From: Bacteroidota bacterium
Lineage (GTDB): Bacteria; Bacteroidota; Bacteroidia; Chitinophagales; Chitinophagaceae
Reading direction: 5' to 3'
DNA length: 21,803 bases
Assembly: GCA_947447835.1 (NCBI GenBank)
Contig: CANFLP010000018.1
Location: forward strand, 1-21,803
Part shown: in pieces, positions 15,357 to 21,803 of the stretch
How positions within the stretch are numbered: the stretch's first letter is position 1
Layout: every line of letters begins with the position of its first letter
Notes under the pieces: model-generated
What the model saw: only the letters and a program-made list of their open reading frames with translations
Databases searched by the model: none
What the model was told of the DNA's origin: nothing
Translations under genes and position numbers: made by a program

Positions 15357-16406
15357 TTGAGAAAGATACATTTGTATGTGCTTGCTGGCGTTTTATTCGC
15401 CGTTGCTTGTAAAGAAAAGCCAAAATCTATAGATAAATTTAATCCTAACGCACCAGTTTCGGTGGATGTTACTATTGCTGAAAACCAAAAAGTGGATAAG
15501 CAAATTGAAGTAAATGGTACTGTACTTGCGAACGATTTTGTGGAATTGCATCCTGAAATAAATGGGCGCATCACTTATTTACAAGTCCCAGAAGGTAAAT
15601 TAATTACCGCGGGCACTGTGATTGCTAAATTATATGACGCCGATTTACAGGCGCAACTTGCAAAGGCAAATGCGCAATTAGAATTAGCAATTATTAATGA
15701 GCAAAGAAATAAGCAATTGTTGGCGATTAAGGGAATAAATCAAAGCGATTACGACGCTTCCTTACAACAAGTTAAAAGCATACAAGCCGATGTTGCTTAT
15801 ACCAAATCCTTGATTGAAAAAACAGTGGTAAAAGCACCATTTACTGGTCAAATAGGTTTAAGACAAGTAAGTGTAGGTGCTTACATTAATAGCACAAATA
15901 CTATTGCTACTATTCAAAAGTTAGATCAATTAAAAGTAGATTTTACCATTCCAGAAGTATATGCTGCTTATGTGAGTGTGGGGAAAAAAGTAAATATTTC
16001 AACTGCCGCTAATAATGGAACCAATATTGTTGGAACAGTCACTGCTATTGAGCCACAAATTATTGCAACTTCAAGAAATTTAAAAGTGCGCACAAGCTTT
16101 AAAGGCAAAGTGTTACCAGGCGCTTATGCAAAAGTTTATTTAGGAGAATCTAAAGGCAAACCAAGCATCATGGTTCCCTCTAACGTGATTATTCCAGATT
16201 CAAAGTCAAAACAAATTGTAGTGGTTAAAAATGGCATAGCAAAATTTGTAAATGTAGAAACAGGTTATCGTACACAAACTGCTGTTGAAATTACAAAAGG
16301 ACTACAAGTTGGCGACAGTATTATTGTGGCTGGTATGTTATTTGTAAAAGACGGATCTAAATTAAAAATTGGAAAAACTTTATCCAATATTGATATTACC
16401 AAATAG
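15357..16406 (+). CDS. RND efflux periplasmic adaptor subunit (membrane fusion lipoprotein)
   Basis: This is the periplasmic adaptor that couples an RND pump to an outer-membrane channel. The 349-residue protein starts MRKIHLYVLAGVLFAVAC, a lipoprotein signal with Cys18 as the acylated residue. A lipoyl/barrel-sandwich part surrounds a short alpha-hairpin (about 85-160, with LAKANAQLELAIINEQR and VAYTKSLIEKTVVKAPFTGQIG), followed by a beta-barrel and membrane-proximal domain. The start must be the TTG at 15357: there is an in-frame stop at 15336, no ATG lies between, and the next in-frame Met is far inside the protein. The permease gene follows after 24 bp. The short hairpin is typical of Bacteroidota MexH/AcrA-like adaptors. 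Substrate is unknown. Confidence 0.93.
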   Translation: MRKIHLYVLAGVLFAVACKEKPKSIDKFNPNAPVSVDVTIAENQKVDKQIEVNGTVLANDFVELHPEINGRITYLQVPEGKLITAGTVIAKLYDADLQAQLAKANAQLELAIINEQRNKQLLAIKGINQSDYDASLQQVKSIQADVAYTKSLIEKTVVKAPFTGQIGLRQVSVGAYINSTNTIATIQKLDQLKVDFTIPEVYAAYVSVGKKVNISTAANNGTNIVGTVTAIEPQIIATSRNLKVRTSFKGKVLPGAYAKVYLGESKGKPSIMVPSNVIIPDSKSKQIVVVKNGIAKFVNVETGYRTQTAVEITKGLQVGDSIIVAGMLFVKDGSKLKIGKTLSNIDITK

Positions 16407-16430
16407 GTTATTAAACTTTAAGTTATTTAG

Positions 16431-19400
16431 ATGAATATATCTGAACTTTCATTAAAACGTCCGGTGCTAGCAACCGTGATGAACATTGCCATTATCATTT
16501 TTGGCTTAGTAGGTTTTTCCTTTTTAGCACTTCGTGAATACCCTGCTATTGATCCGCCTATTATCATGGTGCAAACTAGCTATACAGGTGCTAATGCCGA
16601 GGTTATTCAAAGTCAAATTACAGAGCCATTAGAAAAAGGAATTAATGGTATTCCTGGTATTAGAACAATTAACTCGTCTAGTTCGGTAGGTAATTCAAAT
16701 ATCACCGTAGAATTTAACTTGGGTGTAAATTTAGAGACTGCAGCAAATGATGTACGTGATAAGGTTTCTCAAGCTATGAGATCATTGCCTCAGGATATAT
16801 CAAGTCCTCCAGTTGTATCTAAAGCAGATGCAAGTGATTTTATTTTGATGTTGACTATTCGTAGTAAAACAAAAGGTTTATTAGAATTAACAGAATATGC
16901 AGAGAATGTTTTGCAACAACGTTTCCAAACTATTGACGAAGTAAGTAATGTGGGCGTTAGAGGTAAGCGTCAGTCGATGCGTATTTATCCAAATGCCGAT
17001 TTATTAAATGCTTACGGCATTGCGTTTAACGATATTCAAGCTGGATTAAATAAAGAAAACGTAGAGTTGCCAGCCGGAGGTATTTATGGCAACAGATCTG
17101 AATTTGTAATTAGAGCATTAGGCAGGCTTTCCACTGAATCTGATTTTAGAAATATTATTTTAAAACAAGACCCAACTGGGATTGTGCGTTTAGGGGATGT
17201 TGCTAAAGTAGAATTAGGACCAGAGCAAGAGGATCAAGGCACTTATTTTAATGGGGTGCCTGTGGTTATGCTAACAGTTTCTCCTCAGCCTGGGGCGAAT
17301 CAAATTAAAATTGCTGACGAGTTTTATAAAAGATTAGAAGAGGTTAAAAAACAAAATAAATCGGATATCGAATTCGCGATACCAATAGACAATACTTTAA
17401 ATGTGCGTCGTGCATTGTCTGAAGTAAAAGAAACAATCATCATATCATTTGGGTTAGTGGTATTAGTAATTTTCTTCTTCTTTAGAAACTGGTTAATTGC
17501 AATTCGTCCATTAATTGACATTCCTATTTCATTAATTGCCACATTCTTTATTATGTATTTGGCAGGTTTCTCTATTAATGTACTAACCTTATTGGCTATT
17601 GTATTAGCTACGGGATTAGTGGTGGATGATGGAATTGTGGTCACGGAAAATATCTTTAGAAAAATAGAGGAAGGACTTTCATTAAAGGATGCAGCAAGAG
17701 AGGGCAGTAAAGAAATTTTTTTTGCCGTTATCTCTACTTCCATCACATTGGCCGTAGTATTTATGCCAGTGATTTTCTTACAAGGTTTTGTAGGCTCTTT
17801 ATTTAAGGAGTTTGGAGTAGTCGTGGCTGGCGCAGTTTTGGTCTCCGCTTTTGTATCCTTAACCATCACACCCGTATTGAATGTATATTTAAATAGGAAA
17901 GACGGTGCGCATGGTAAATTTTACGAGCGTACCGAACCATTCTTTAGAGGACTTGAGTCTGGCTATAAAAATTTATTACACAATTTCTTAAAAGTGCGTT
18001 GGGTAGCATGGGCAATTGTAATTGCTTGTGTGGGTTTAATTTTTGTACTTGGTAAAACTATACAAAGTGAATTAGCACCTTTAGAAGATAAGGGCTCTAT
18101 TAGAATCACTATGACTGGTGCCGAGGGTACTAGTTACGAGGACATGAAAGGGGACTTAATGAAGGCTGTTAAAATTATGCAGGACTCTTTTCCAGAACAA
18201 GCTTTTACTTGGGGTAGTGTACCAGGATATGGAGGAGCGAGTGGTAATAGTTCGGCATCTGGTAGATTAGGTTTGGTGGATAAAGAAGATAGAAAAAGAA
18301 CCCAGTCTGAAATTGCAATGGATTTAAATAAAAAAATGAAGCGTTTTAAAAACGTGCGTGTTTTTGCCATTGAAGAGCAAACTATTTCGGTGGGAATGCA
18401 GTCCAGAGGTTCCTTGCCAGTTCAGTTTATTATTCAGAACTTAGATTTTCAGAAAATTAAAACGGCAATTCCTAAATTTTTAGAAGCAGCTCGTAAGGAT
18501 AAGACTTTCCAAAACGTGGATGTGAATTTAAAGTTTAATAAACCAGAATTGGACCTGTCTATTGATAGAATGAGGGTTAGAGATTTAGGGTTAACTACTG
18601 CCGATGTAGCACAGGCTTTGCAATCTGCTTTTAGTGGGGCACGTTCGGCCTACTTTATTATGAACGATCGTCAATACCAAGTAATCACTCAGGTGCCAAG
18701 AGCCGAAAGAAATACACCTAGTGATATTAATAAAATTTATGTTAGAAATAATAGAGGCGAAAACATTCCAATTTCAAGCGTGTTGATAACAGAGGAAAAT
18801 AGTAATCCTCCGAATTTATATCACTACAACAGATTTAATTCTGCTACCGTTTCTGCTTCATTAGCCGAGGGTAAAACTATTGGAGATGGCGTTGCTGCAA
18901 TGGACCGAATTGCAAAAGAACAATTGGATGAAAGTTTCCAAACCGCTTTAAGTGGTGCCTCTCGAGATTTTAAAGAAAGCGCTTCAAATACCTCTCAAGC
19001 ATTATTACTTGCCTTGATATTAATCTACTTGGTATTAGCTGCTCAATTTGAAAGCTTCACCGATCCGTTTATTATTATGATTACTGTGCCTTTAGCATTA
19101 GCTGGCGCATTATTGTGTTTATGGATATTCAATCAAACATTAAATATCTTCTCGCAAATAGGCATTATTATGCTAATTGGTTTGGTTACTAAAAATGGTA
19201 TTTTGATTGTTGAATTTGCTAATAAAAAACGTGAAGCAGGGTTGCCAATAAGAGAAGCAGTTTTAGAAGCGGCTGCACAACGTTTCCGTCCTATTTTAAT
19301 GACAAGTTTGGCTACTGCTTTAGGCGCATTGCCAATTGCAATTAGTTTAGGTGCAGCGGCAACTAGCCGTAAGCCATTAGGTACTGTTATTGTGGGTGGC

Positions 19401-19487
19401 TTGTTGTTTTCTTTAGTGCTTACCTTATTTGTTATTCCATCTGTTTACACTTATGTATCTAGTAAACACAGAAGACAAGTAGATTAG
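16431..19487 (+). CDS. RND efflux transporter permease subunit (HAE1 family)
   Basis: This is a proton-driven inner-membrane exporter of the AcrB/MexB class. At 1018 residues it has the usual length and the usual repeat: one TM helix, a large periplasmic loop and six TM helices, twice. The N-terminus ISELSLKRPVLATVMNIAI is typical. The proton relay is intact: Asp399-Asp400 in GLVVDDGIVV (TM4) and Lys921 in LVTKNGILIVEFAN (TM10). The intact relay argues for an active pump. An adaptor gene precedes it by 24 bp and a GH130 lipoprotein gene follows by 22 bp. No TolC-like gene is in the window, so the outer-membrane channel must be encoded elsewhere. HAE1 rather than metal-export (HME) is inferred from the overall sequence character; substrate is unknown. 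Confidence 0.96.
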   Translation: MNISELSLKRPVLATVMNIAIIIFGLVGFSFLALREYPAIDPPIIMVQTSYTGANAEVIQSQITEPLEKGINGIPGIRTINSSSSVGNSNITVEFNLGVNLETAANDVRDKVSQAMRSLPQDISSPPVVSKADASDFILMLTIRSKTKGLLELTEYAENVLQQRFQTIDEVSNVGVRGKRQSMRIYPNADLLNAYGIAFNDIQAGLNKENVELPAGGIYGNRSEFVIRALGRLSTESDFRNIILKQDPTGIVRLGDVAKVELGPEQEDQGTYFNGVPVVMLTVSPQPGANQIKIADEFYKRLEEVKKQNKSDIEFAIPIDNTLNVRRALSEVKETIIISFGLVVLVIFFFFRNWLIAIRPLIDIPISLIATFFIMYLAGFSINVLTLLAIVLATGLVVDDGIVVTENIFRKIEEGLSLKDAAREGSKEIFFAVISTSITLAVVFMPVIFLQGFVGSLFKEFGVVVAGAVLVSAFVSLTITPVLNVYLNRKDGAHGKFYERTEPFFRGLESGYKNLLHNFLKVRWVAWAIVIACVGLIFVLGKTIQSELAPLEDKGSIRITMTGAEGTSYEDMKGDLMKAVKIMQDSFPEQAFTWGSVPGYGGASGNSSASGRLGLVDKEDRKRTQSEIAMDLNKKMKRFKNVRVFAIEEQTISVGMQSRGSLPVQFIIQNLDFQKIKTAIPKFLEAARKDKTFQNVDVNLKFNKPELDLSIDRMRVRDLGLTTADVAQALQSAFSGARSAYFIMNDRQYQVITQVPRAERNTPSDINKIYVRNNRGENIPISSVLITEENSNPPNLYHYNRFNSATVSASLAEGKTIGDGVAAMDRIAKEQLDESFQTALSGASRDFKESASNTSQALLLALILIYLVLAAQFESFTDPFIIMITVPLALAGALLCLWIFNQTLNIFSQIGIIMLIGLVTKNGILIVEFANKKREAGLPIREAVLEAAAQRFRPILMTSLATALGALPIAISLGAAATSRKPLGTVIVGGLLFSLVLTLFVIPSVYTYVSSKHRRQVD

Positions 19488-19509
19488 AAACATTTAGTAT
19501 CTTGGTAGA

Positions 19510-20589
19510 ATGAAAAACATTTTTATTCTATCTTTAATATTACTAGCGGCTTGTAATTTTTCCAACATTAAGGAAGAGTCACAAGCCGTTTGGTCTTTTA
19601 ATGAGTTTGTCAAAATAGATAGTGCTAATCCTATTTTATTTCCTGATACCAGTTATAGTTTTGATTGTCCAGTGAGTAATAAAATGGTTAAGTGGCAGTC
19701 AAAGAATGTTTTAAATCCAACCGCTTTTGTTAAAGACGGTAAAGTGTATTTGTTGTATCGTGCACAGGATAGTGCTATGACCTCTCGATTAGGTTTAGCA
19801 ATTAGCAATGATGGAATTCATTTTATAAAACAAGCTGCGCCCATTTTTTATCCAGCAAAGGATACTGTTTTAAAATACGAATGGAAGGGTGGAGTAGAAG
19901 ATCCAAGAATTATTTCAATGCCTGACAGTAGCTATTTACTTACCTATACGTCTTATGATGGTAAAATGGCAAGACTTTGTTTTGCAACAACGCGTGACTT
20001 AATACATTGGGAAAAAAGAGGTCCTGTATTGCAGTCGCCTAAATACATTAATAGTTGGTCTAAGTCTGGCGCCATGGTGGTTGAACAAATTGGAGAAAGA
20101 ATGGTTGCTAAAAAAATAAATGGAAAGTATTGGATGTACTTTGGCGATACCGATTTATTTATGGCCACATCCACTGACTTATTACATTGGGATGCTTTGG
20201 AGAATAGTGAAAGTCAAAAAATGGTAAGTGTATTACAACCAAGAGCTGGTTATTTTGATAGCAGGTTAGTAGAGCCAGGCCCTTATGCATTGTATACCGC
20301 TAAAGGAATTTTGTTAATTTACAATAGTAGTAATGCTGCAAACAATAATGATACCACACAGCCAAAATTCACATATGCCGCTGGTCAAGCTTTGTTTGAT
20401 AAAAATGCGCCTTATAAATTAATAGACAGGTCTCATAACTATTTTATGCATCCAGACAAACCTTATGAATTAAAAGGAGAGGTTAATAATGTCTGCTTTG
20501 TTGAAGGTCTTGTGTTTTTTAAAAACCAATGGGTATTGTATTATGGCACTGCCGATTCTAAAATTGCAGTAGCTGTTGCAAAACCTTAG
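19510..20589 (+). CDS. GH130-family glycosidase/phosphorylase lipoprotein
   Basis: GH130 enzymes act on beta-mannosides, either by phosphorolysis (mannosyl-glucose or mannooligosaccharide phosphorylases) or by hydrolysis. The 359-residue protein has a lipoprotein signal (LLAAC, Cys15) followed by a five-bladed propeller sequence. Recognisable family blocks are NPTAFVKDGKVYLLYRAQD (69-87), GGVEDPRI (127-134) with the likely catalytic Asp131, SWSKSGAMV (182-190), WMYFGDTDLFMATSTDLLHW, LQPRAGYFDSRLVEPGP and a final YYGTADSKIAVAVA. Export as a lipoprotein favours a hydrolase, because intracellular phosphate-dependent phosphorylases normally lack signal peptides; this is an inference. It follows the RND permease after 22 bp on the same strand and converges on the next gene with an 11-bp gap. 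No SusC/SusD pair is nearby. Confidence 0.87.
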   Translation: MKNIFILSLILLAACNFSNIKEESQAVWSFNEFVKIDSANPILFPDTSYSFDCPVSNKMVKWQSKNVLNPTAFVKDGKVYLLYRAQDSAMTSRLGLAISNDGIHFIKQAAPIFYPAKDTVLKYEWKGGVEDPRIISMPDSSYLLTYTSYDGKMARLCFATTRDLIHWEKRGPVLQSPKYINSWSKSGAMVVEQIGERMVAKKINGKYWMYFGDTDLFMATSTDLLHWDALENSESQKMVSVLQPRAGYFDSRLVEPGPYALYTAKGILLIYNSSNAANNNDTTQPKFTYAAGQALFDKNAPYKLIDRSHNYFMHPDKPYELKGEVNNVCFVEGLVFFKNQWVLYYGTADSKIAVAVAKP

Positions 20590-20600
20590 CAGTGTTTGAT

Positions 20601-21584
20601 TTATTGCTTGATAATTTTTGAAGCTATAAATGCTGCAGTTTCTTTTTCTACAGTCACAATATCTTTTGAAACAATTGGAGATCCAAGTACATGGTTTCCA
20701 GCATTTGGAATAGCAACTCCTTTCTTTAAACTATCTGGTGTACCAAGTTCTGAAAGCATTCTTTTAATACCACTTACTTTAACTACGTTGTCCTGATGTT
20801 GTTCGTCTTGGTAGTAATATAATGCTAAGCTTGGCTGATGTACTTTTTGGAAAAGTGCCTTAGTCATTGTTGCTTCGATTAAATTTTGCAATTCAACGGT
20901 TGACTCCAATCGATAATGGGTATTCCAATATTTAGGATAGTCATTGTTTTTGTATTCAATATTGGCATAGTTGCCCTTTTTTACCATTCTTGCAATTTGT
21001 AAGCCCCATGGATTATTTAATATCGGTGCTGCTGGGTTATTAATTTCAATATTGGGAGAATACATGACAAGCCCAGCAATCTCAGGATAAGCAGCTGCTA
21101 ATTGCAAGGATAAAGTACCACCTGTTGAGGTGCTCATTAAAATCACTTTCTTCCCTAATTTTTTTCCGATGGCGTAGGCTTGTTTCGCCGATTCCCAATA
21201 GTTTTCGGCTGTTAAATTCATTAAATCCTCCGTAGTATCTATGCCATGCTCTGCTAATCTTGCTAAAAATAAATTACAATGAAATGCCTTGGCAATATTT
21301 TCATGCACAGGAGCACCTTCCTTTTGACTTGCGCTAAAACCATGTAAGTATACAATTGCGTATTCGGTTTGCTCGTGTGTACTATCTGCCCAAATAATTT
21401 TAGCCTCGTTATTAGGTTTTATATGATGTTGTTTTTCACCAGCTTGTACAAGACTGTCTAAATTGGCATTGTTTGCAATGGCTGGAAGGGTATTGCTAAA
21501 TACTGGTGCCGAAGGGTGTGGCCCTAAAAGGTAAGCAATACTTAGGATGACTAAAATCATCAAACCAATTTTTAAGGCACGCAT
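20601..21584 (-). CDS. Membrane-anchored or exported alpha/beta hydrolase (carboxylesterase-like)
   Basis: This is a predicted serine hydrolase outside the cytoplasm; the substrate is unknown. The 327-residue protein starts with a single hydrophobic segment (residues 6-20) without a lipobox or clear cleavage site, so it is probably a signal anchor. The fold is visible in IVYLHGFSASQKEG (77-90, oxyanion loop), the nucleophile elbow LMSTSTGGT with Ser153, YYYQDEQHQDNVV with Asp265 as likely acid, and NAGNHVLGSP with His298 as base. Ser replaces the first Gly of the GxSxG motif. It is divergent from the acyltransferase gene and has a promoter-like box 15 nt before the start. It resembles monoacylglycerol lipase/esterase-type hydrolases, but nothing fixes the substrate. 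Confidence 0.87.
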   Translation of the reverse strand: MRALKIGLMILVILSIAYLLGPHPSAPVFSNTLPAIANNANLDSLVQAGEKQHHIKPNNEAKIIWADSTHEQTEYAIVYLHGFSASQKEGAPVHENIAKAFHCNLFLARLAEHGIDTTEDLMNLTAENYWESAKQAYAIGKKLGKKVILMSTSTGGTLSLQLAAAYPEIAGLVMYSPNIEINNPAAPILNNPWGLQIARMVKKGNYANIEYKNNDYPKYWNTHYRLESTVELQNLIEATMTKALFQKVHQPSLALYYYQDEQHQDNVVKVSGIKRMLSELGTPDSLKKGVAIPNAGNHVLGSPIVSKDIVTVEKETAAFIASKIIKQ

Positions 21585-21599
21585 AGTGTTAATTTGATT

Positions 21600-21607
21600 T
21601 AAAGCTA
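21600..21607 (-). promoter_or_regulatory. Putative -7-like element for the alpha/beta hydrolase gene
   Basis: On the minus strand this reads TAGCTTTA, one base from TAnnTTTG, ending 15 nt before the start at 21584. It is back to back with the box at 21641-21648 for the opposite gene, 33 bp apart. Confidence 0.35.
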
Positions 21608-21640
21608 ATTAATTCGATGTTCAATAAAAAATATTTTGCG

Positions 21641-21648
21641 TACCTTGA
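21641..21648 (+). promoter_or_regulatory. Putative -7-like element for the DUF5009 gene
   Basis: TACCTTGA is a relaxed match to TAnnTTTG and ends 18 nt before the ATG at 21667. It shares GTACCTT with the box before the DUF3089 gene. No clear -33 element is seen. Confidence 0.35.
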
Positions 21649-21666
21649 TTTCCTAAAAACCTTGCC

Positions 21667-21803
21667 ATGTCAAACCAAAGATTTTTATCCCTAGATGTAT
21701 TTAGGGGTATGACTATTTGTTTAATGATTATTGTGAATACGCCTGGAGATGGCGCTGCAACATTTGCGCCTTTCTTACATGCACATTGGGATGGGTTCAC
21801 ACC
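21667..21803 (+). CDS. DUF5009 / heparan-alpha-glucosaminide N-acetyltransferase-like membrane protein (5' part only)
   Basis: Only the first 45 complete codons are in the window; the gene continues past the right edge. The start MSNQRFLSLDVFRGMTICLM followed by IIVNTPGDGAATFAPFLHAHWDGFTP is the characteristic N-terminus of the NagX/DUF5009 group: an RFLSLDVFRG motif entering the first membrane helix, then an NTPG loop and an H-W-G-FTP segment. Members are polytopic inner-membrane proteins thought to pass acetyl groups from cytoplasmic acetyl-CoA to sugars on the other side, by analogy with the lysosomal enzyme HGSNAT. The specific substrate cannot be inferred. A promoter-like box lies 18 nt before the ATG. 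Confidence 0.82.
   Translation, partial: MSNQRFLSLDVFRGMTICLMIIVNTPGDGAATFAPFLHAHWDGFT

Noticed and set aside
16414..16424. AACTT-T-AAGTT palindrome between the RND adaptor and permease genes.
   Set aside because: Short, AT-rich and without a hairpin loop; likely chance in this composition.
17324..17869. Long antisense open frame (181 codons) inside the RND permease gene.
   Set aside because: Its product is low-complexity (Thr/Lys/Asn-rich) with no signal or domain, and it lies wholly within a well-conserved gene; it is a shadow frame.
19498..19505. TATCTTGG as a promoter -7 box for the GH130 gene.
   Set aside because: It ends only 4 nt before the ATG, which would require a leaderless transcript; the operon promoter at 15330 is a simpler explanation.
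1..21803. Search for tRNA genes, CRISPR arrays, insertion sequences, phage genes or toxin-antitoxin pairs.
   Set aside because: No cloverleaf sequence, regularly spaced repeat, transposase/integrase motif or small paired genes were seen; gene density leaves no unexplained gap above about 180 bp.

Overview
The window looks like chromosomal core from a low-GC member of the Bacteroidota, most likely Chitinophagaceae or a close relative. The evidence is the AT-rich composition, start codons without clear Shine-Dalgarno sequences, boxes resembling the Bacteroidota -7 promoter element (TAnnTTTG), an IF2 with a long Ala/Lys/Pro plus Gly-rich linker, and typical Bacteroidota families (long PurF variant, DUF3089 lipoprotein, GH130 lipoprotein, DUF5009 acyltransferase). 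The taxon is an inference from family recognition. I see no tRNA, rRNA, insertion sequence, prophage, integron or CRISPR array, and no gene-free stretch longer than 300 bases.

Layout. Bases 1-6354 (+ strand) carry infB (translation initiation factor 2), a SurA-like periplasmic peptidyl-prolyl isomerase and a long, divergent amidophosphoribosyltransferase (PurF-like). Bases 6355-9545 (- strand) hold, in transcription order, an arabinose-5-phosphate isomerase (KdsD/KpsF), a mannose-1-phosphate guanylyltransferase and a KAS III-like ketoacyl synthase; the first two supply sugar precursors for the envelope (KDO and GDP-mannose). RecQ (+, 9724-11982) converges on a DUF3089 alpha/beta-hydrolase lipoprotein (-, 11979-13034), and the two share a palindromic CTAG as their stop codons. 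A two-domain CHR (chromate-type) transporter and an exported protein of unknown function with a CarboxypepD_reg-like domain follow on the + strand.

Bases 15357-20589 look like one operon: an RND adaptor lipoprotein (TTG start), an HAE1-type RND permease and a GH130 lipoprotein, with gaps of 24 and 22 bp. No TolC-type outer-membrane channel is present beside them. A membrane-anchored alpha/beta hydrolase (-, 20601-21584) and the start of a DUF5009/NagX-like membrane acyltransferase (+, cut by the window edge) are divergently transcribed from a short shared region.

Most of this is ordinary housekeeping. I found no convincing evidence of a wholly new multi-gene system. The points most worth a second look are the PurF variant with altered PRPP-loop and iron-sulphur positions, the RND-GH130 linkage, the repeated motifs in the IF2 linker, a recurrent -7-like box placed 15-19 nt before six gene starts, and three convergent gene pairs with no room for a terminator.
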